Assembly: GCA_003242085.1 (NCBI GenBank)
Contig: QBML01000022.1
Location: forward strand, 28,397-92,396
Reading direction: 5' to 3'
From: Pseudanabaena frigida
GTDB lineage: Bacteria; Cyanobacteriota; Cyanobacteriia; Pseudanabaenales; Pseudanabaenaceae
Length of the DNA: 64,000 bases
This document shows, piece by piece, positions 8,445 to 18,088 of the stretch; position 1 is the stretch's first letter, and each line of letters opens with the position of its first letter. Below the pieces are notes generated by a model, which was not told the origin of the DNA, ran no database searches, and saw only the letters and a program-made list of their open reading frames with translations. Made by a program: the position numbers and the translations under genes.

Positions 8445-9305
8445 ATGTCACGAATCAAGAAATTCCTTTTAGCTCCATCAAGTATTTATGCAAGAAGATT
8501 TTTTCTTCCATGCCTACTTTTTATTGTCACGACAATTACGGTCTTATTAATTAGTAAAGTAAATTGGACATTGTTGTTTCAACCAATCCAAAATTTGTCA
8601 TTTGAGATGGATGCTAACTATTACCGTTGGTTCAGCAAGCAAGCAATGACAAATCCATTCATATTAATACCTCTTGCATTTGCGGGCGGACTGGTCGCTA
8701 GTATTTCTCCATGCATATTAGCTTTGCTTCCAGTAAATCTCAGTTATATCGGAACTCGCGAAATCACATCCAAAAAAGAAGCCTTCATTAAGGCTGGTAC
8801 TTTTGTATTAGGAGTGGTAACGGTTCTTAGTTTGCTTGGACTGTTCTCCTCATTTGCTGGTCTAATCTTGATCAAATATCAAGGATATATCCATGCGATA
8901 GTAGGGATGATTATACTTCTAATGGGATTGAGTTTATGGGGCATTTTTCGCTTACCCTTGCCACAAATTAGTTTCAGATTTCCTTCGTTGGGTTCCTATG
9001 GAATTGGACTAACTTTTGCTCTACTAAGCTCTCCTTGTACGAGTCCAATTCTATTTGCTGTGCTGGCTGCTGCCGCCACTTCAGGCTCTCAGCTTTACAG
9101 TGTTTTGGCTATGATTAGTTATGCCTTGGGTTACACCACCATTATTTTCTTAGCCAGTTTATTTACGGGTTTGGTGAAGCAAGCCCGATCGCTAATGAAG
9201 CATTCTGAAACAATTAATCGCATTGGTAGCATTGGCTTAATCTTAATGGGAGGATTTTATCTAATGACTGGTATGCAATGGATTGTCGCAATATTAAAGA
9301 TTTAA
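8445..9305 (+). CDS. ccdA: CcdA/DsbD-family thiol:disulfide transmembrane protein
   Basis: Polytopic; Cys motifs SPCILALLPVNLSY and ALLSSPCTSPILFAVLAAAA; starts 5 bp after the thioredoxin gene. Confidence 0.85.
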   Translation: MSRIKKFLLAPSSIYARRFFLPCLLFIVTTITVLLISKVNWTLLFQPIQNLSFEMDANYYRWFSKQAMTNPFILIPLAFAGGLVASISPCILALLPVNLSYIGTREITSKKEAFIKAGTFVLGVVTVLSLLGLFSSFAGLILIKYQGYIHAIVGMIILLMGLSLWGIFRLPLPQISFRFPSLGSYGIGLTFALLSSPCTSPILFAVLAAAATSGSQLYSVLAMISYALGYTTIIFLASLFTGLVKQARSLMKHSETINRIGSIGLILMGGFYLMTGMQWIVAILKI

Positions 9306-9327
9306 TTTAGACGATTCAATTTCTAAA

Positions 9328-10959
9328 TTATTGCAGATAGATATTTTCCCAATTATAGCGATCGCTATCCACCCCGAAGACCTTCACCAAAGCTAGAAAA
9401 TTACTCCCCGCATAACCAACTATCCGATCTGATTTACCTTGTAACTGAGGAATAAAAAAGTCGAAAATCAATTGAATTTTCTTCTCACTGCGATAGGCTC
9501 TCCAAATGCCATTTCGCAATCGTGAAAGTAATCTGGCTTCGTTAAGATCTTCTAAATTCTGACATTTCGGTTTGACTAACGCACAAGTACGAAATAGCTT
9601 TAAGCAGTCAATATCCTGTGACTCGATCGCCTCAAAAAACTCCTCTAAAATTTGCTCCACTAGTTCCTCTAGCAAATACTTCATCAAAAATGGCTGAAGC
9701 GTAAAACATACCTCTACTTCATCGACTACTTTCTCAATTAGCGATCGCCTTTCGAGTGCCGATAGAACTTCAAAAATCTGCGAAAAAGGTGGAGGCATCA
9801 GTAGAGCATCTCGCAACCTTGCTAAAGTCAACGGTTCGCGCTCGATAGTCAACCAATATAGAATCTCTTTCTCTAGCTCAGAAAGTCGATCCACTTGTTG
9901 CTTGAGTAATGACCTCATGCGATCGCCGATCACAATCGTATTTTCTTGCAAAAATGCGCGCACATCATTCCCAAACACCTCGCAAATTGTGGCGGCGATC
10001 ATTTTTAGTGCTAGTGGATTGCCGCTATACAGCGTTGTAATCTCTTGCAGTTCTCGTTCACTACCACGACAACCCTTTGCTTTGAATAGTTCTGTTACTT
10101 CGGCAATCTCTAAGCCACGCAAACCTAGAGATCGCATAGGCGAAGACGCTTCCTCATACATAGCAACTTCTGCAGGTTTTTCGCGACTAGTTAACAGCAA
10201 ACAACTTTGATGGCGATCGCTAGCTAATCTATTTAAGATTTCTCCATATCCCTCGTAACCCGTCTGATAGAATCCTGTCTGCGGCTTAATTTTTCCTTCA
10301 CTACTCAAAAATATGGCTTCCAAACCATCAATAATCAACAAACAACGATACTGCTGACAATACTCGATGAGTTGATTAATGCCCTGTTGCAAGTTATCGA
10401 TACTTACGGTCTCCTTAGCATTAGCAAAAAAGCGCAGTAAATCTTGTAAAAAATCTTTCGGTGTCGGTGCGGACTGAAGCGATCGCCATATCAAACGGTC
10501 AAATTTATCCTGCAAGCGATCGGCGCAAGCCACAGCTAGAGACGTTTTACCAATGCCGCCTATGCCCAAAATCGCCACCATTTTGCAGCGATCGCCGATC
10601 GACCAATTTTCTAGCAACGTCAATTCATCTTCGCGCCCATAAAAATCGATCAGATCAGGAGATTGATCCCAATCTTGCTGTGCTTGAGCATTTGTTAGTT
10701 TTGGGGCTGTAGGCGTATCCTCATCTTCTAGAAAAATATTTTCAGCGATCGCTTGCCAATCTGTTAGCCCCACCGCCACACAAATAGCAATAAATGTCTC
10801 GCGATCGATCGCGATTCCCCGCCAAAATCGTCGCACCGTCGCCTGTGATGTATGGGCTGCCTGCCACCATGCCAAAGTCCGAGTTTTCGTCCAGCCTTTA
10901 CGCCGCCTTGCGCGATCGGCTAGTTCAAGACCTTGTTTTGATGCTTTGAGCGTGGACAT
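9328..10959 (-). CDS. STAND ATPase (NB-ARC) with N-terminal vMAP-type HTH, lacking C-terminal repeats
   Basis: Walker A GIGGIGKTSLA, Walker B CLLIIDGLEAIF; N-terminal LELADRARRRKGWTKTRTLAWWQAAHTSQATVRRFWRG; ends at GYAGSNFLALVKVFGVDSDRYNWENIYLQ. Confidence 0.88.
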   Translation of the reverse strand: MSTLKASKQGLELADRARRRKGWTKTRTLAWWQAAHTSQATVRRFWRGIAIDRETFIAICVAVGLTDWQAIAENIFLEDEDTPTAPKLTNAQAQQDWDQSPDLIDFYGREDELTLLENWSIGDRCKMVAILGIGGIGKTSLAVACADRLQDKFDRLIWRSLQSAPTPKDFLQDLLRFFANAKETVSIDNLQQGINQLIEYCQQYRCLLIIDGLEAIFLSSEGKIKPQTGFYQTGYEGYGEILNRLASDRHQSCLLLTSREKPAEVAMYEEASSPMRSLGLRGLEIAEVTELFKAKGCRGSERELQEITTLYSGNPLALKMIAATICEVFGNDVRAFLQENTIVIGDRMRSLLKQQVDRLSELEKEILYWLTIEREPLTLARLRDALLMPPPFSQIFEVLSALERRSLIEKVVDEVEVCFTLQPFLMKYLLEELVEQILEEFFEAIESQDIDCLKLFRTCALVKPKCQNLEDLNEARLLSRLRNGIWRAYRSEKKIQLIFDFFIPQLQGKSDRIVGYAGSNFLALVKVFGVDSDRYNWENIYLQ

Positions 10960-11077
10960 TAGTAGTTAATTGAGTTAGGTTAATTTTCGAGATTTTGCAT
11001 AGCTCTACTTATCCTAGATATATGATGCATGACATAGATAATATTACAGAAATGATTATCTACAAGGATGTAGCAAA

Positions 11078-11518
11078 ATGTCTAACACCGAGTTTGATCT
11101 GTTAAATTCTGAGATTTGGAACTGTGATAAATTGCTTGAGTTTCGTTGTCCCCAAAGTTGGGCAGGTTTGACCGAAACATCAAATCAAACCGAACGATAC
11201 TGTCAGACCTGTCAAAAAAATGTGCATCTATGCTCCACACCTAATGAGTTTATTGCTAAAGGCAAGCTAGGACATTGTGTTGCAATACCAATAGAATTAA
11301 CCCCCAGTCATGCACTGATACCGATAGTTGTGGGAAGCCCCAATCAAGAAAAGGTGCGAAAGTGGCATGAAGCTAGTCAGAAAAGTAGTACCTGGTGGCT
11401 ATCTGTACTTTCTCAAAAAACATTTTTTACTGCTTTAACCTCAAACTTAGCCCTAACAGCAGTTCGTCGAATTATGGCATCTAACAAATTTCGGATAAGA
11501 TCTAATTTATTCAGATGA
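11078..11518 (+). CDS. Small Cys-rich protein of unknown function
   Basis: FRCPQSWAGLTETSNQTERYCQTCQKNVHLC metal-binding-like motif; start preceded by AAGGA. Confidence 0.7.
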   Translation: MSNTEFDLLNSEIWNCDKLLEFRCPQSWAGLTETSNQTERYCQTCQKNVHLCSTPNEFIAKGKLGHCVAIPIELTPSHALIPIVVGSPNQEKVRKWHEASQKSSTWWLSVLSQKTFFTALTSNLALTAVRRIMASNKFRIRSNLFR

Positions 11519-11562
11519 AAATGATTGATTCACCCAAATCCCAGCAAAGTCAGTGAATAGAA

Positions 11563-12102
11563 ATGGAACTTACCAAGAATTCCTACGACCGAAAATTAGA
11601 AATGGCTATTGAACAAATTTCAGAGCATTACGGGTTCAAATTGCATACTTCTGAAACCCAAAAAATTGTTAGTTTGCTACGAGAAGTACAAGATCCTTCT
11701 TGCTTAGAAGCAACTACACAAATTGAGGTTCACAATCATCATGTAAATTTTTTGAGTTATATTAACTCTCTGCTTAGTGCGATCGCGGAATGGGAATCTA
11801 AGCAAGTTGCATCAAATCTAAAGTTATGTCAAAATTTTCTTGGTAGAGTAATTACAGTGCCTCAAAATGAAGGGAAATTGATTCTTTGCGATGAACTAGT
11901 AAAAATATTTTGTTATAACCAACTTGAGTATTGTGATCGTGTAGTAGAAACGATTGCTAAGGTGGAAAAATCTTTCTTAAAAGTCGAAGCAAATATTAAA
12001 GGAATGCAATTATGTCTCTCTTGTAACAAGATAACTAAAGGATTTAAAGGGGAAAATGGTTGTTTTTGCGGTTTCTGTGGTCAAACTTTAGCTCAAGAAT
12101 AG
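11563..12102 (+). CDS. Unknown protein with C-terminal zinc-ribbon motif
   Basis: CLSCNKITKGFKGENGCFCGFCGQTL at C terminus. Confidence 0.7.
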   Translation: MELTKNSYDRKLEMAIEQISEHYGFKLHTSETQKIVSLLREVQDPSCLEATTQIEVHNHHVNFLSYINSLLSAIAEWESKQVASNLKLCQNFLGRVITVPQNEGKLILCDELVKIFCYNQLEYCDRVVETIAKVEKSFLKVEANIKGMQLCLSCNKITKGFKGENGCFCGFCGQTLAQE

Positions 12103-12166
12103 AATTGATGCATAGGTCAAAGTATACGAGAAGTAGGAATAGGTTGGGATAGTTACGGAAATTGTT

Positions 12167-13555
12167 ATGAAAGCAAGCCAGTATTGGCAATTTTTAAAGT
12201 TAAAGGCGACAGGTCAATGCATTCGCGAAACGATCGCCAATGCTAGAGAATTTTTCTTGCAACAATTTCCTGCCATAGATGATAGTGAATCTAATACTAA
12301 GGAACTATCAGATTTACAAGTTCAACGGCAACTATGGCAATTGTCACAAAATGGCGAGGCGATCGCTGAACTCTGTTTGCGATGTTTTATTTCTAATCAA
12401 ATCGAGCAAACCTGTTACCAAATCGCCAATCAGTTTGGAAATAATCATGGATTTAAGCATCACGATCTATTGCTTTTTGTACTGAATGATTATATCGAAA
12501 CATTACGCGATCGCCACCCAAGCCGATTTATATCAGTTTCCCGTGAAATCTTGGATAGCTTCGATCCAGATCGCAGTAACTTAGCCACTTGGACAAGTCG
12601 AAAGGTCAAACAAAATCGTGAATTAAATGCGTTTCTGTTAGAGCATGGCGTTTATCTAGTCAGCGATTGGGCGATTCTCAACGATACAAGTCAAAAGCAA
12701 TTGGAACGGATTTATACAGAGTTTTATCAAACGGATCTACATTCCATTCAACTGTCAAAAAATTTATTAGAGAGCTATCATGCCATTTATCGGGTCGATC
12801 GCTTGCAGTCAAGATTAAATGGAAGTAAAGGTCAATGTCCTCCTCCAACTCCAGAACAGTTGCAGAAAATCAGCGAATATTTAGCTCTGAATTACTCAAC
12901 AAGCATAGCCCTAACTACCATTCTGGATAGATTGCAGGAGATGGCAGGCAAACTGCGTCAGTATCGCATTCAAGCAAGAGGGGGGAAACCTCATCAAATT
13001 TCCTTCGATCAGCCGAATCTAACTATTAATTCTGCTAGTTTATTAGCTAATCCTGAAGACGATCGTGAAGCTTTTAATTTTTTAGAAGCATACCGTCAAC
13101 AGTTCGAGCAAAGCTTAGAGAAAGCGATCGCCAAAGTGACAGAAGTTCGTTATATCAGACTCAAACAGCGATCGTCTGATAACGCTGTAAATTTTCTAAC
13201 GGGGCTGAGTTTATTTCACTGTCATGGTCAAACTATGTCGGAAATTGCTACCGAAGTTGGACTAGAAGCTCAGTATCAGGTAACGCGATTACTCAAATTA
13301 AAAGAATTGCGATCGGATATTCGTCGTGAAATTTTGGGGAGTTTATGTGAAGATGTGATTGGAATAGTCGAGTTCTATGCTAATCCTTCACAATTAAGTG
13401 AACTAGATCGAAAATTAGAAGTTATTTTACAAGAACTGGTGGATGAGGAAATGGATCGAGCAGAAACTGAAAGTATCAAAAATAAAGGAACTCCACTCCG
13501 AAGTCGTTTTGCAATGAAGCTCTGTAAGTATTTAAGGCAAGTGCATAAATGCTAA
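12167..13555 (+). CDS. Conserved cyanobacterial protein with C-terminal HTH / sigma region 4-like segment
   Basis: GQTMSEIATEVGLEAQYQVTRLLKLKELRSDIRREIL; directly upstream of DUF1822 gene. Confidence 0.65.
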   Translation: MKASQYWQFLKLKATGQCIRETIANAREFFLQQFPAIDDSESNTKELSDLQVQRQLWQLSQNGEAIAELCLRCFISNQIEQTCYQIANQFGNNHGFKHHDLLLFVLNDYIETLRDRHPSRFISVSREILDSFDPDRSNLATWTSRKVKQNRELNAFLLEHGVYLVSDWAILNDTSQKQLERIYTEFYQTDLHSIQLSKNLLESYHAIYRVDRLQSRLNGSKGQCPPPTPEQLQKISEYLALNYSTSIALTTILDRLQEMAGKLRQYRIQARGGKPHQISFDQPNLTINSASLLANPEDDREAFNFLEAYRQQFEQSLEKAIAKVTEVRYIRLKQRSSDNAVNFLTGLSLFHCHGQTMSEIATEVGLEAQYQVTRLLKLKELRSDIRREILGSLCEDVIGIVEFYANPSQLSELDRKLEVILQELVDEEMDRAETESIKNKGTPLRSRFAMKLCKYLRQVHKC

Positions 13556-13619
13556 TGATTGCATAACTAATACATACCTAGCACTATGAACAGACAACGA
13601 ATTAGAATAAATCAACGTC

Positions 13620-14732
13620 ATGATGACACTCCACCTACTCAGCTCTGGGGGAAAGCCAATGATTAGCGAATTTGACACCATACCCCTTGAAGCGATCGCC
13701 CTATCTCCTGAGCTGCTCCGTCAAGCGATCGCCCTATCACAAAGTGCAAATAACCAATGGCAAGCTTACCTAGATGCGATCGCCTATTTGAGTGTTAGTG
13801 AATGGCTACGCGATCGATTACCAAACAACTCTCTAGATATCTCGAATGCTAATTGCCTACAGGTCAATGGCTTTACAGTTTATGTTTTAGCGATGACGCA
13901 ATCGGCAGGTGATTTGGTAGAAATCCCTAGAAACATTATTGATCTGGATAAAACTTACGCTAACAACAGCAATCTCTTTATTGTTGTTGTGGAAATTCAA
14001 GAAGAAATTGAGCAAGCTTTAATTTTAGGATTTATTCGTCATATTCAGTTAATTGAGTATCTTTCTAAGCGAGAGCGAAATACCTTCCAAGTTCCTTTAG
14101 CGCTGTTTGATGATGAACCTGAACGATTATTATTATACCTCCAACATTTAGAACCTGTGAAAGCATTGCAGCCAGAAGCAATTAAGGAATCATCTCCAGT
14201 GAGTATGAATGAGTTGATCCTCAATACTGGGCTATGGCTACAAGAACAACTGGATGAAGTCGCCAAAACTTTATCTTGGTATCTATTGCCTACTTGTCAG
14301 CCCAACTATGTATCAGCAATGCGCGCGCCTGCGATGGAACTTCAAACAATTTTTAGTGAAGTAGCTCTACTAGCTCTAAATATTCCAGATCGTGCAAGGT
14401 CGGCTTACCAAGACTTTCAACTAGGCGATCGCTATTTGCGTTTATATGCGACGGTGTGGACTGATGATAATCGCTCTGGAATATCTGAATGGTCTTTATT
14501 ATTTGTGTTGGGTAGTCAAACGATCGGCGAGATTCCCGATGGCGTGAGAATGCGAATTCGCGATCGCCATCAAATTTTAGTAGATCGTAGGCTAGAGCCA
14601 AATACTAACGATCTTTATCTTTATGCTTGTGTCACAGGCGATCGCGACGAAATATTTTCAGTGTCGATTTCTTTGCCTAGTGGTGTTATGTTAACCTTAC
14701 CAGCTTTTGCATTCCACCCAGATGCGCTCTAA
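13620..14732 (+). CDS. DUF1822 family protein
   Basis: IPLEAIALSPELLRQAIALSQ…WQAYLDAIAYLSVSEWLRDR matches remembered DUF1822 pattern; abuts next CDS. Confidence 0.8.
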   Translation: MMTLHLLSSGGKPMISEFDTIPLEAIALSPELLRQAIALSQSANNQWQAYLDAIAYLSVSEWLRDRLPNNSLDISNANCLQVNGFTVYVLAMTQSAGDLVEIPRNIIDLDKTYANNSNLFIVVVEIQEEIEQALILGFIRHIQLIEYLSKRERNTFQVPLALFDDEPERLLLYLQHLEPVKALQPEAIKESSPVSMNELILNTGLWLQEQLDEVAKTLSWYLLPTCQPNYVSAMRAPAMELQTIFSEVALLALNIPDRARSAYQDFQLGDRYLRLYATVWTDDNRSGISEWSLLFVLGSQTIGEIPDGVRMRIRDRHQILVDRRLEPNTNDLYLYACVTGDRDEIFSVSISLPSGVMLTLPAFAFHPDAL

Positions 14733-17201
14733 ATGCAGACTTACTATCTAGAAGTTGAGAAAATCGATACTCAATGCCGATTTCTGTTGAGATGGGGAAA
14801 GAATCAACGCTTGCCTATAGTCGCGATCGCCTATTCAAACCGTCTTGATACCTGCTATGGGGAATGGCAACTTGCATATCTCAACTACTATCGCAATGTT
14901 GATTTATTACCAGAGAAGCCTCATACGCAACTAAACCAAAACTTACGCGGCAGAGTCCAAAGCAGTGGTAGTTTTTCGCTTCCTAATATCGATTGGTATG
15001 AGAAATTGCGAGAGGCTGAGGAGAAACTACTTAGAGAATTTACCTTTTGGTTGCGAAGTCCTGAGCTTTATGAACTCTGGGAAGAAGTGAAGCGATCGGC
15101 ACGTCTGGTATCCATTCAATCTAAATCCTCAGATTTGCCTTCAGCACATATCGACTTACAGATCGCATGTTCCGAAGATTTGCTCTATTTACCTTGGGAA
15201 GCATGGAAATTACAAGATGAATTTGCGTCCCTCGATACGGTGCGAATTGCTAGATCTGTTTATTCCAGTGCTGAAGTATTAACACCTCAGCCGCGTCGCC
15301 GCCCTAGAGTATTAGCGATTTTTGGTGACGAGACAGGTTTAGACTTTCAGCACGATCGCGAGGCAATGCAGATTTTATCGGGTTTAGCAGAAATTCATAC
15401 GATTTGCTGGGATGACGATATATCTAATCGAATCAACCAAAAACAAAAAATCTGCGATGCGATCGCCGATACTAAGGGGTGGGACATTCTCTATTTTGGA
15501 GGACATAGCGACCAGACCAATTTAACAGTCGGTAAGTTGCTAGTTGCTCCTAACAGTTCGCTGACTATGAGCGATTTAGAATCTTATCTATTGCAAGCTA
15601 AAGAACATGGTTTGCAGATTGCAATTTTTAATTCTTGTAATGGAACTGAAATTGCCACTTGGCTGATCGCTAAAGTGGGAATACCACAAGCGATCGCAAT
15701 GCGTGAACCCATTCATAACCAAGCTGCACAAGGCTTTTTAGTCCAGTTTCTCAAAAATCTGGCGCAGCATAAAGATGCTCACACAGCTATGCTAGAAGCC
15801 TGTCGCTATTTGCAAGAAGAACGCTTACTATTCCCCTCTGTTTACCTAATCCCCTCTCTATTTCGCTATCCCGATGCACCGCTATTTCAGATATTGCCAA
15901 CAGGTTGGAAGTCGATCTTACAGCGAATTTTGCCATCCCCATTACAGGCGATCGCTCTCAGTACGTTGCTAGCAGTTAGCCTAGTTCCATCCTTACAAGA
16001 ATGGATGCTAGATCGGCGCGTTTGGCTGCAAGCAATCTATCGCCAGCAAACTCAGCGCATTCCTAATGAGGTTCCCCCAGTTCTCCTAGTCCAAATTGAT
16101 GAAACTTCCTTACAAAAAGCCGCGATCGCCGATCCGCATCCGATGGATCGCCATTACTTAGCTAAATTAGTCGATCGTCTAGCTAGTCAAAATGCTCAGA
16201 TCGTCGGAATTGATTATTTACTAGATCGCTCCCATCATAGCCGTAAGGATGATAAAGATGATGGACAAAGCGATCGCATCCTAGGAGAATCCATTCAAAA
16301 TGCTGTAAATCGAGAAGCTAATGGAACTTGGTTTGTTTTAGCATCTGTCTATAGTGAAGGTAATTGGTTAGAGACTTTACCCGAAATTGCTAGCAAAAAT
16401 GGCAGTGTGGATGGTCATATTCATATGTCGGTGCAGTATTTGCCGCTAGTACAAACCGATGTGCAAAAGTTGCCATTTTCCTATCTATTAGCAGGAATAC
16501 ATCGATTTAGAGCAACTAAGATTTTGCGATCGCCTCTAGCCAACAATGAAATCCTCTTCACGCAAATAAACGATACCCTCCGCATACATGGCAAAACCTT
16601 ACGCAATTTGCTTTCTCCGACTGCACAAATGCTACCGATTACAGACTTTGCTCAAGAGGCGATCGAGCAGTCATGGCTACATCCAATTGTCGATTTTTCC
16701 ATTCCCCCCGATCTCATTTATCGAACTATTTCTGCATGGCAATTACTACAGGATAATCCGCAAAATAGGCTGCAAATATCAGACTCTCAGATCGTGCTTA
16801 TTTCGGCTAACTATGCTGAAGCTGGAGTCTTCAAACAAGGTGAAGATTCATTTGCACAACCATCTGCAATTCGTTACTGGCTCCAGCAATCTACATCAAC
16901 GAGACAACGTGAAACCTATACAGGAGGAGAAGTGCAAGCATATGCGATCCACCATTTTTTGCGTGATCGCTACGTCGTGCCAATTCCTGACTCTTGGATG
17001 ATACTTTTATTTCTCACTGGTGGTGCAATTCTTGTAGCAACTTGGCAGCCGCGATCGCGTCAACAGTCTTATATTTTGCTAGGTGCTAGCCTGAGTCTAT
17101 ATACCTTAGCGAGTATCGAGATTTATATTTCGGGTGGGGTTCTTTTACCTATTGTATTTCCTGCGATTGTGGCGATCGTTTACTGCCTGCCTAAATTATA
17201 A
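14733..17201 (+). CDS. CHAT (caspase-like) protease domain fused to CHASE2 sensor and three C-terminal TM helices
   Basis: CHAT: LYFGGHSDQTN (His258) and AIFNSCNGTEIA (Cys302); CHASE2: VLLVQIDETSLQKAAIADPHPMDRHYLAKLVDRLASQNAQIVGIDYLLD; C-terminal WMILLFLTGGAILVA… helices. Confidence 0.9.
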   Translation: MQTYYLEVEKIDTQCRFLLRWGKNQRLPIVAIAYSNRLDTCYGEWQLAYLNYYRNVDLLPEKPHTQLNQNLRGRVQSSGSFSLPNIDWYEKLREAEEKLLREFTFWLRSPELYELWEEVKRSARLVSIQSKSSDLPSAHIDLQIACSEDLLYLPWEAWKLQDEFASLDTVRIARSVYSSAEVLTPQPRRRPRVLAIFGDETGLDFQHDREAMQILSGLAEIHTICWDDDISNRINQKQKICDAIADTKGWDILYFGGHSDQTNLTVGKLLVAPNSSLTMSDLESYLLQAKEHGLQIAIFNSCNGTEIATWLIAKVGIPQAIAMREPIHNQAAQGFLVQFLKNLAQHKDAHTAMLEACRYLQEERLLFPSVYLIPSLFRYPDAPLFQILPTGWKSILQRILPSPLQAIALSTLLAVSLVPSLQEWMLDRRVWLQAIYRQQTQRIPNEVPPVLLVQIDETSLQKAAIADPHPMDRHYLAKLVDRLASQNAQIVGIDYLLDRSHHSRKDDKDDGQSDRILGESIQNAVNREANGTWFVLASVYSEGNWLETLPEIASKNGSVDGHIHMSVQYLPLVQTDVQKLPFSYLLAGIHRFRATKILRSPLANNEILFTQINDTLRIHGKTLRNLLSPTAQMLPITDFAQEAIEQSWLHPIVDFSIPPDLIYRTISAWQLLQDNPQNRLQISDSQIVLISANYAEAGVFKQGEDSFAQPSAIRYWLQQSTSTRQRETYTGGEVQAYAIHHFLRDRYVVPIPDSWMILLFLTGGAILVATWQPRSRQQSYILLGASLSLYTLASIEIYISGGVLLPIVFPAIVAIVYCLPKL

Positions 17202-17226
17202 GTAAGTTGTTGGAATTAAATGTAGG

Positions 17227-17251
17227 ATGGGTTATCGATAGCGTAATCCAT
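17227..17251. repeat. Degenerate copy of dispersed cyanobacterial inverted repeat (ATGGGTTA…TAATCCAT)
   Basis: ATGGGTTATCGATAGCGTAATCCAT, imperfect palindrome. Confidence 0.35.
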
Positions 17252-17328
17252 AATTGATGCCTAATGCGATCTGGATGTATCGCAACTGGGATAAAGAAAG
17301 CAAATTAGTGTGGTAAATCAAAAAAGAG

Positions 17329-17685
17329 CTAGGGTAACTCCAACGCAGTCTTTAGGCAGTTATTCACATTTTGCATAACAGCATCAGGCAGTTGCCCCAG
17401 CTTACGCAAGATCTTTTCTTTGTTCAGAGTCAATAGATTGACATTGTTAACGACAGAATCTTGTCTCAAACCAGATTCTTGCCCCTCTTGGGTTGCAATC
17501 TCGATCAATAACTGTGTCGGTTCTAAAGATCTCTGGGTCTTGCTTGTGATTTGAGCGACGATTGTATTTTTGAGTCGTTGGTTGTCGAGATCATTTTGAA
17601 TCACAAGGACAGGACGCACTTTAGTTTCATTACCAGAGGTATAGGGATAATCAACCAATACCACATCACCTCGTTGAATATTCAT
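17329..17685 (-). CDS. MazF/PemK family toxin (type II TA)
   Basis: MNIQRGDVVLVDYPYTSGNETKVRPVLVIQND…NTIVAQITSK; overlaps upstream antitoxin by 4 bp. Confidence 0.88.
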   Translation of the reverse strand: MNIQRGDVVLVDYPYTSGNETKVRPVLVIQNDLDNQRLKNTIVAQITSKTQRSLEPTQLLIEIATQEGQESGLRQDSVVNNVNLLTLNKEKILRKLGQLPDAVMQNVNNCLKTALELP

Positions 17686-17948
17686 GACTCTTTACGGGGA
17701 TCGAGATCGTTATAGATATCCATTGCGGGATCATCCCAGCCTTCTCTTCCAAAAACTTCCATAGTGGGAAGATACATATTTTCAAGGAATTGGATACTTT
17801 GTTCTTCCAGCAAAAGTGCTTTCACCCTTGCATATAATGCTTCTGGAATCAGTACATAGGTTATATCTGTGTCTGGATCTATGGCACGAGGAGGTGTTTC
17901 TCCTTGATTTACTACTGCTTGTCTCTGTTCAAGAGTTAGTTCGATCAT
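17682..17948 (-). CDS. Putative antitoxin partner of MazF-like toxin
   Basis: 88 aa, LTLEQRQAVVNQGETPPRAIDPDTDITYVLIPEALYARVKALL; overlaps toxin by 4 bp. Confidence 0.82.
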   Translation of the reverse strand: MIELTLEQRQAVVNQGETPPRAIDPDTDITYVLIPEALYARVKALLLEEQSIQFLENMYLPTMEVFGREGWDDPAMDIYNDLDPRKES

Positions 17949-18088
17949 TGCTTACCTCTCTATTTTTATGTGTAAATTCGCTATTTTGATAAGCGATCAC
18001 CTAATGATTATTGATGATGAAAAAAAATGGTGATCGACAATCAATTTATGAATAAACTCAATGAATTGCTATCAAGAAGAGCGTGTTG

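Noticed and set aside
9902-10210. 102-aa plus-strand ORF within the NB-ARC gene
   Set aside because: Antisense to a well-supported coding frame
16588-17001. 137-aa plus-strand ORF inside the CHAT-CHASE2 gene
   Set aside because: Alternative frame of a well-supported CDS with low-complexity, non-family-like translation
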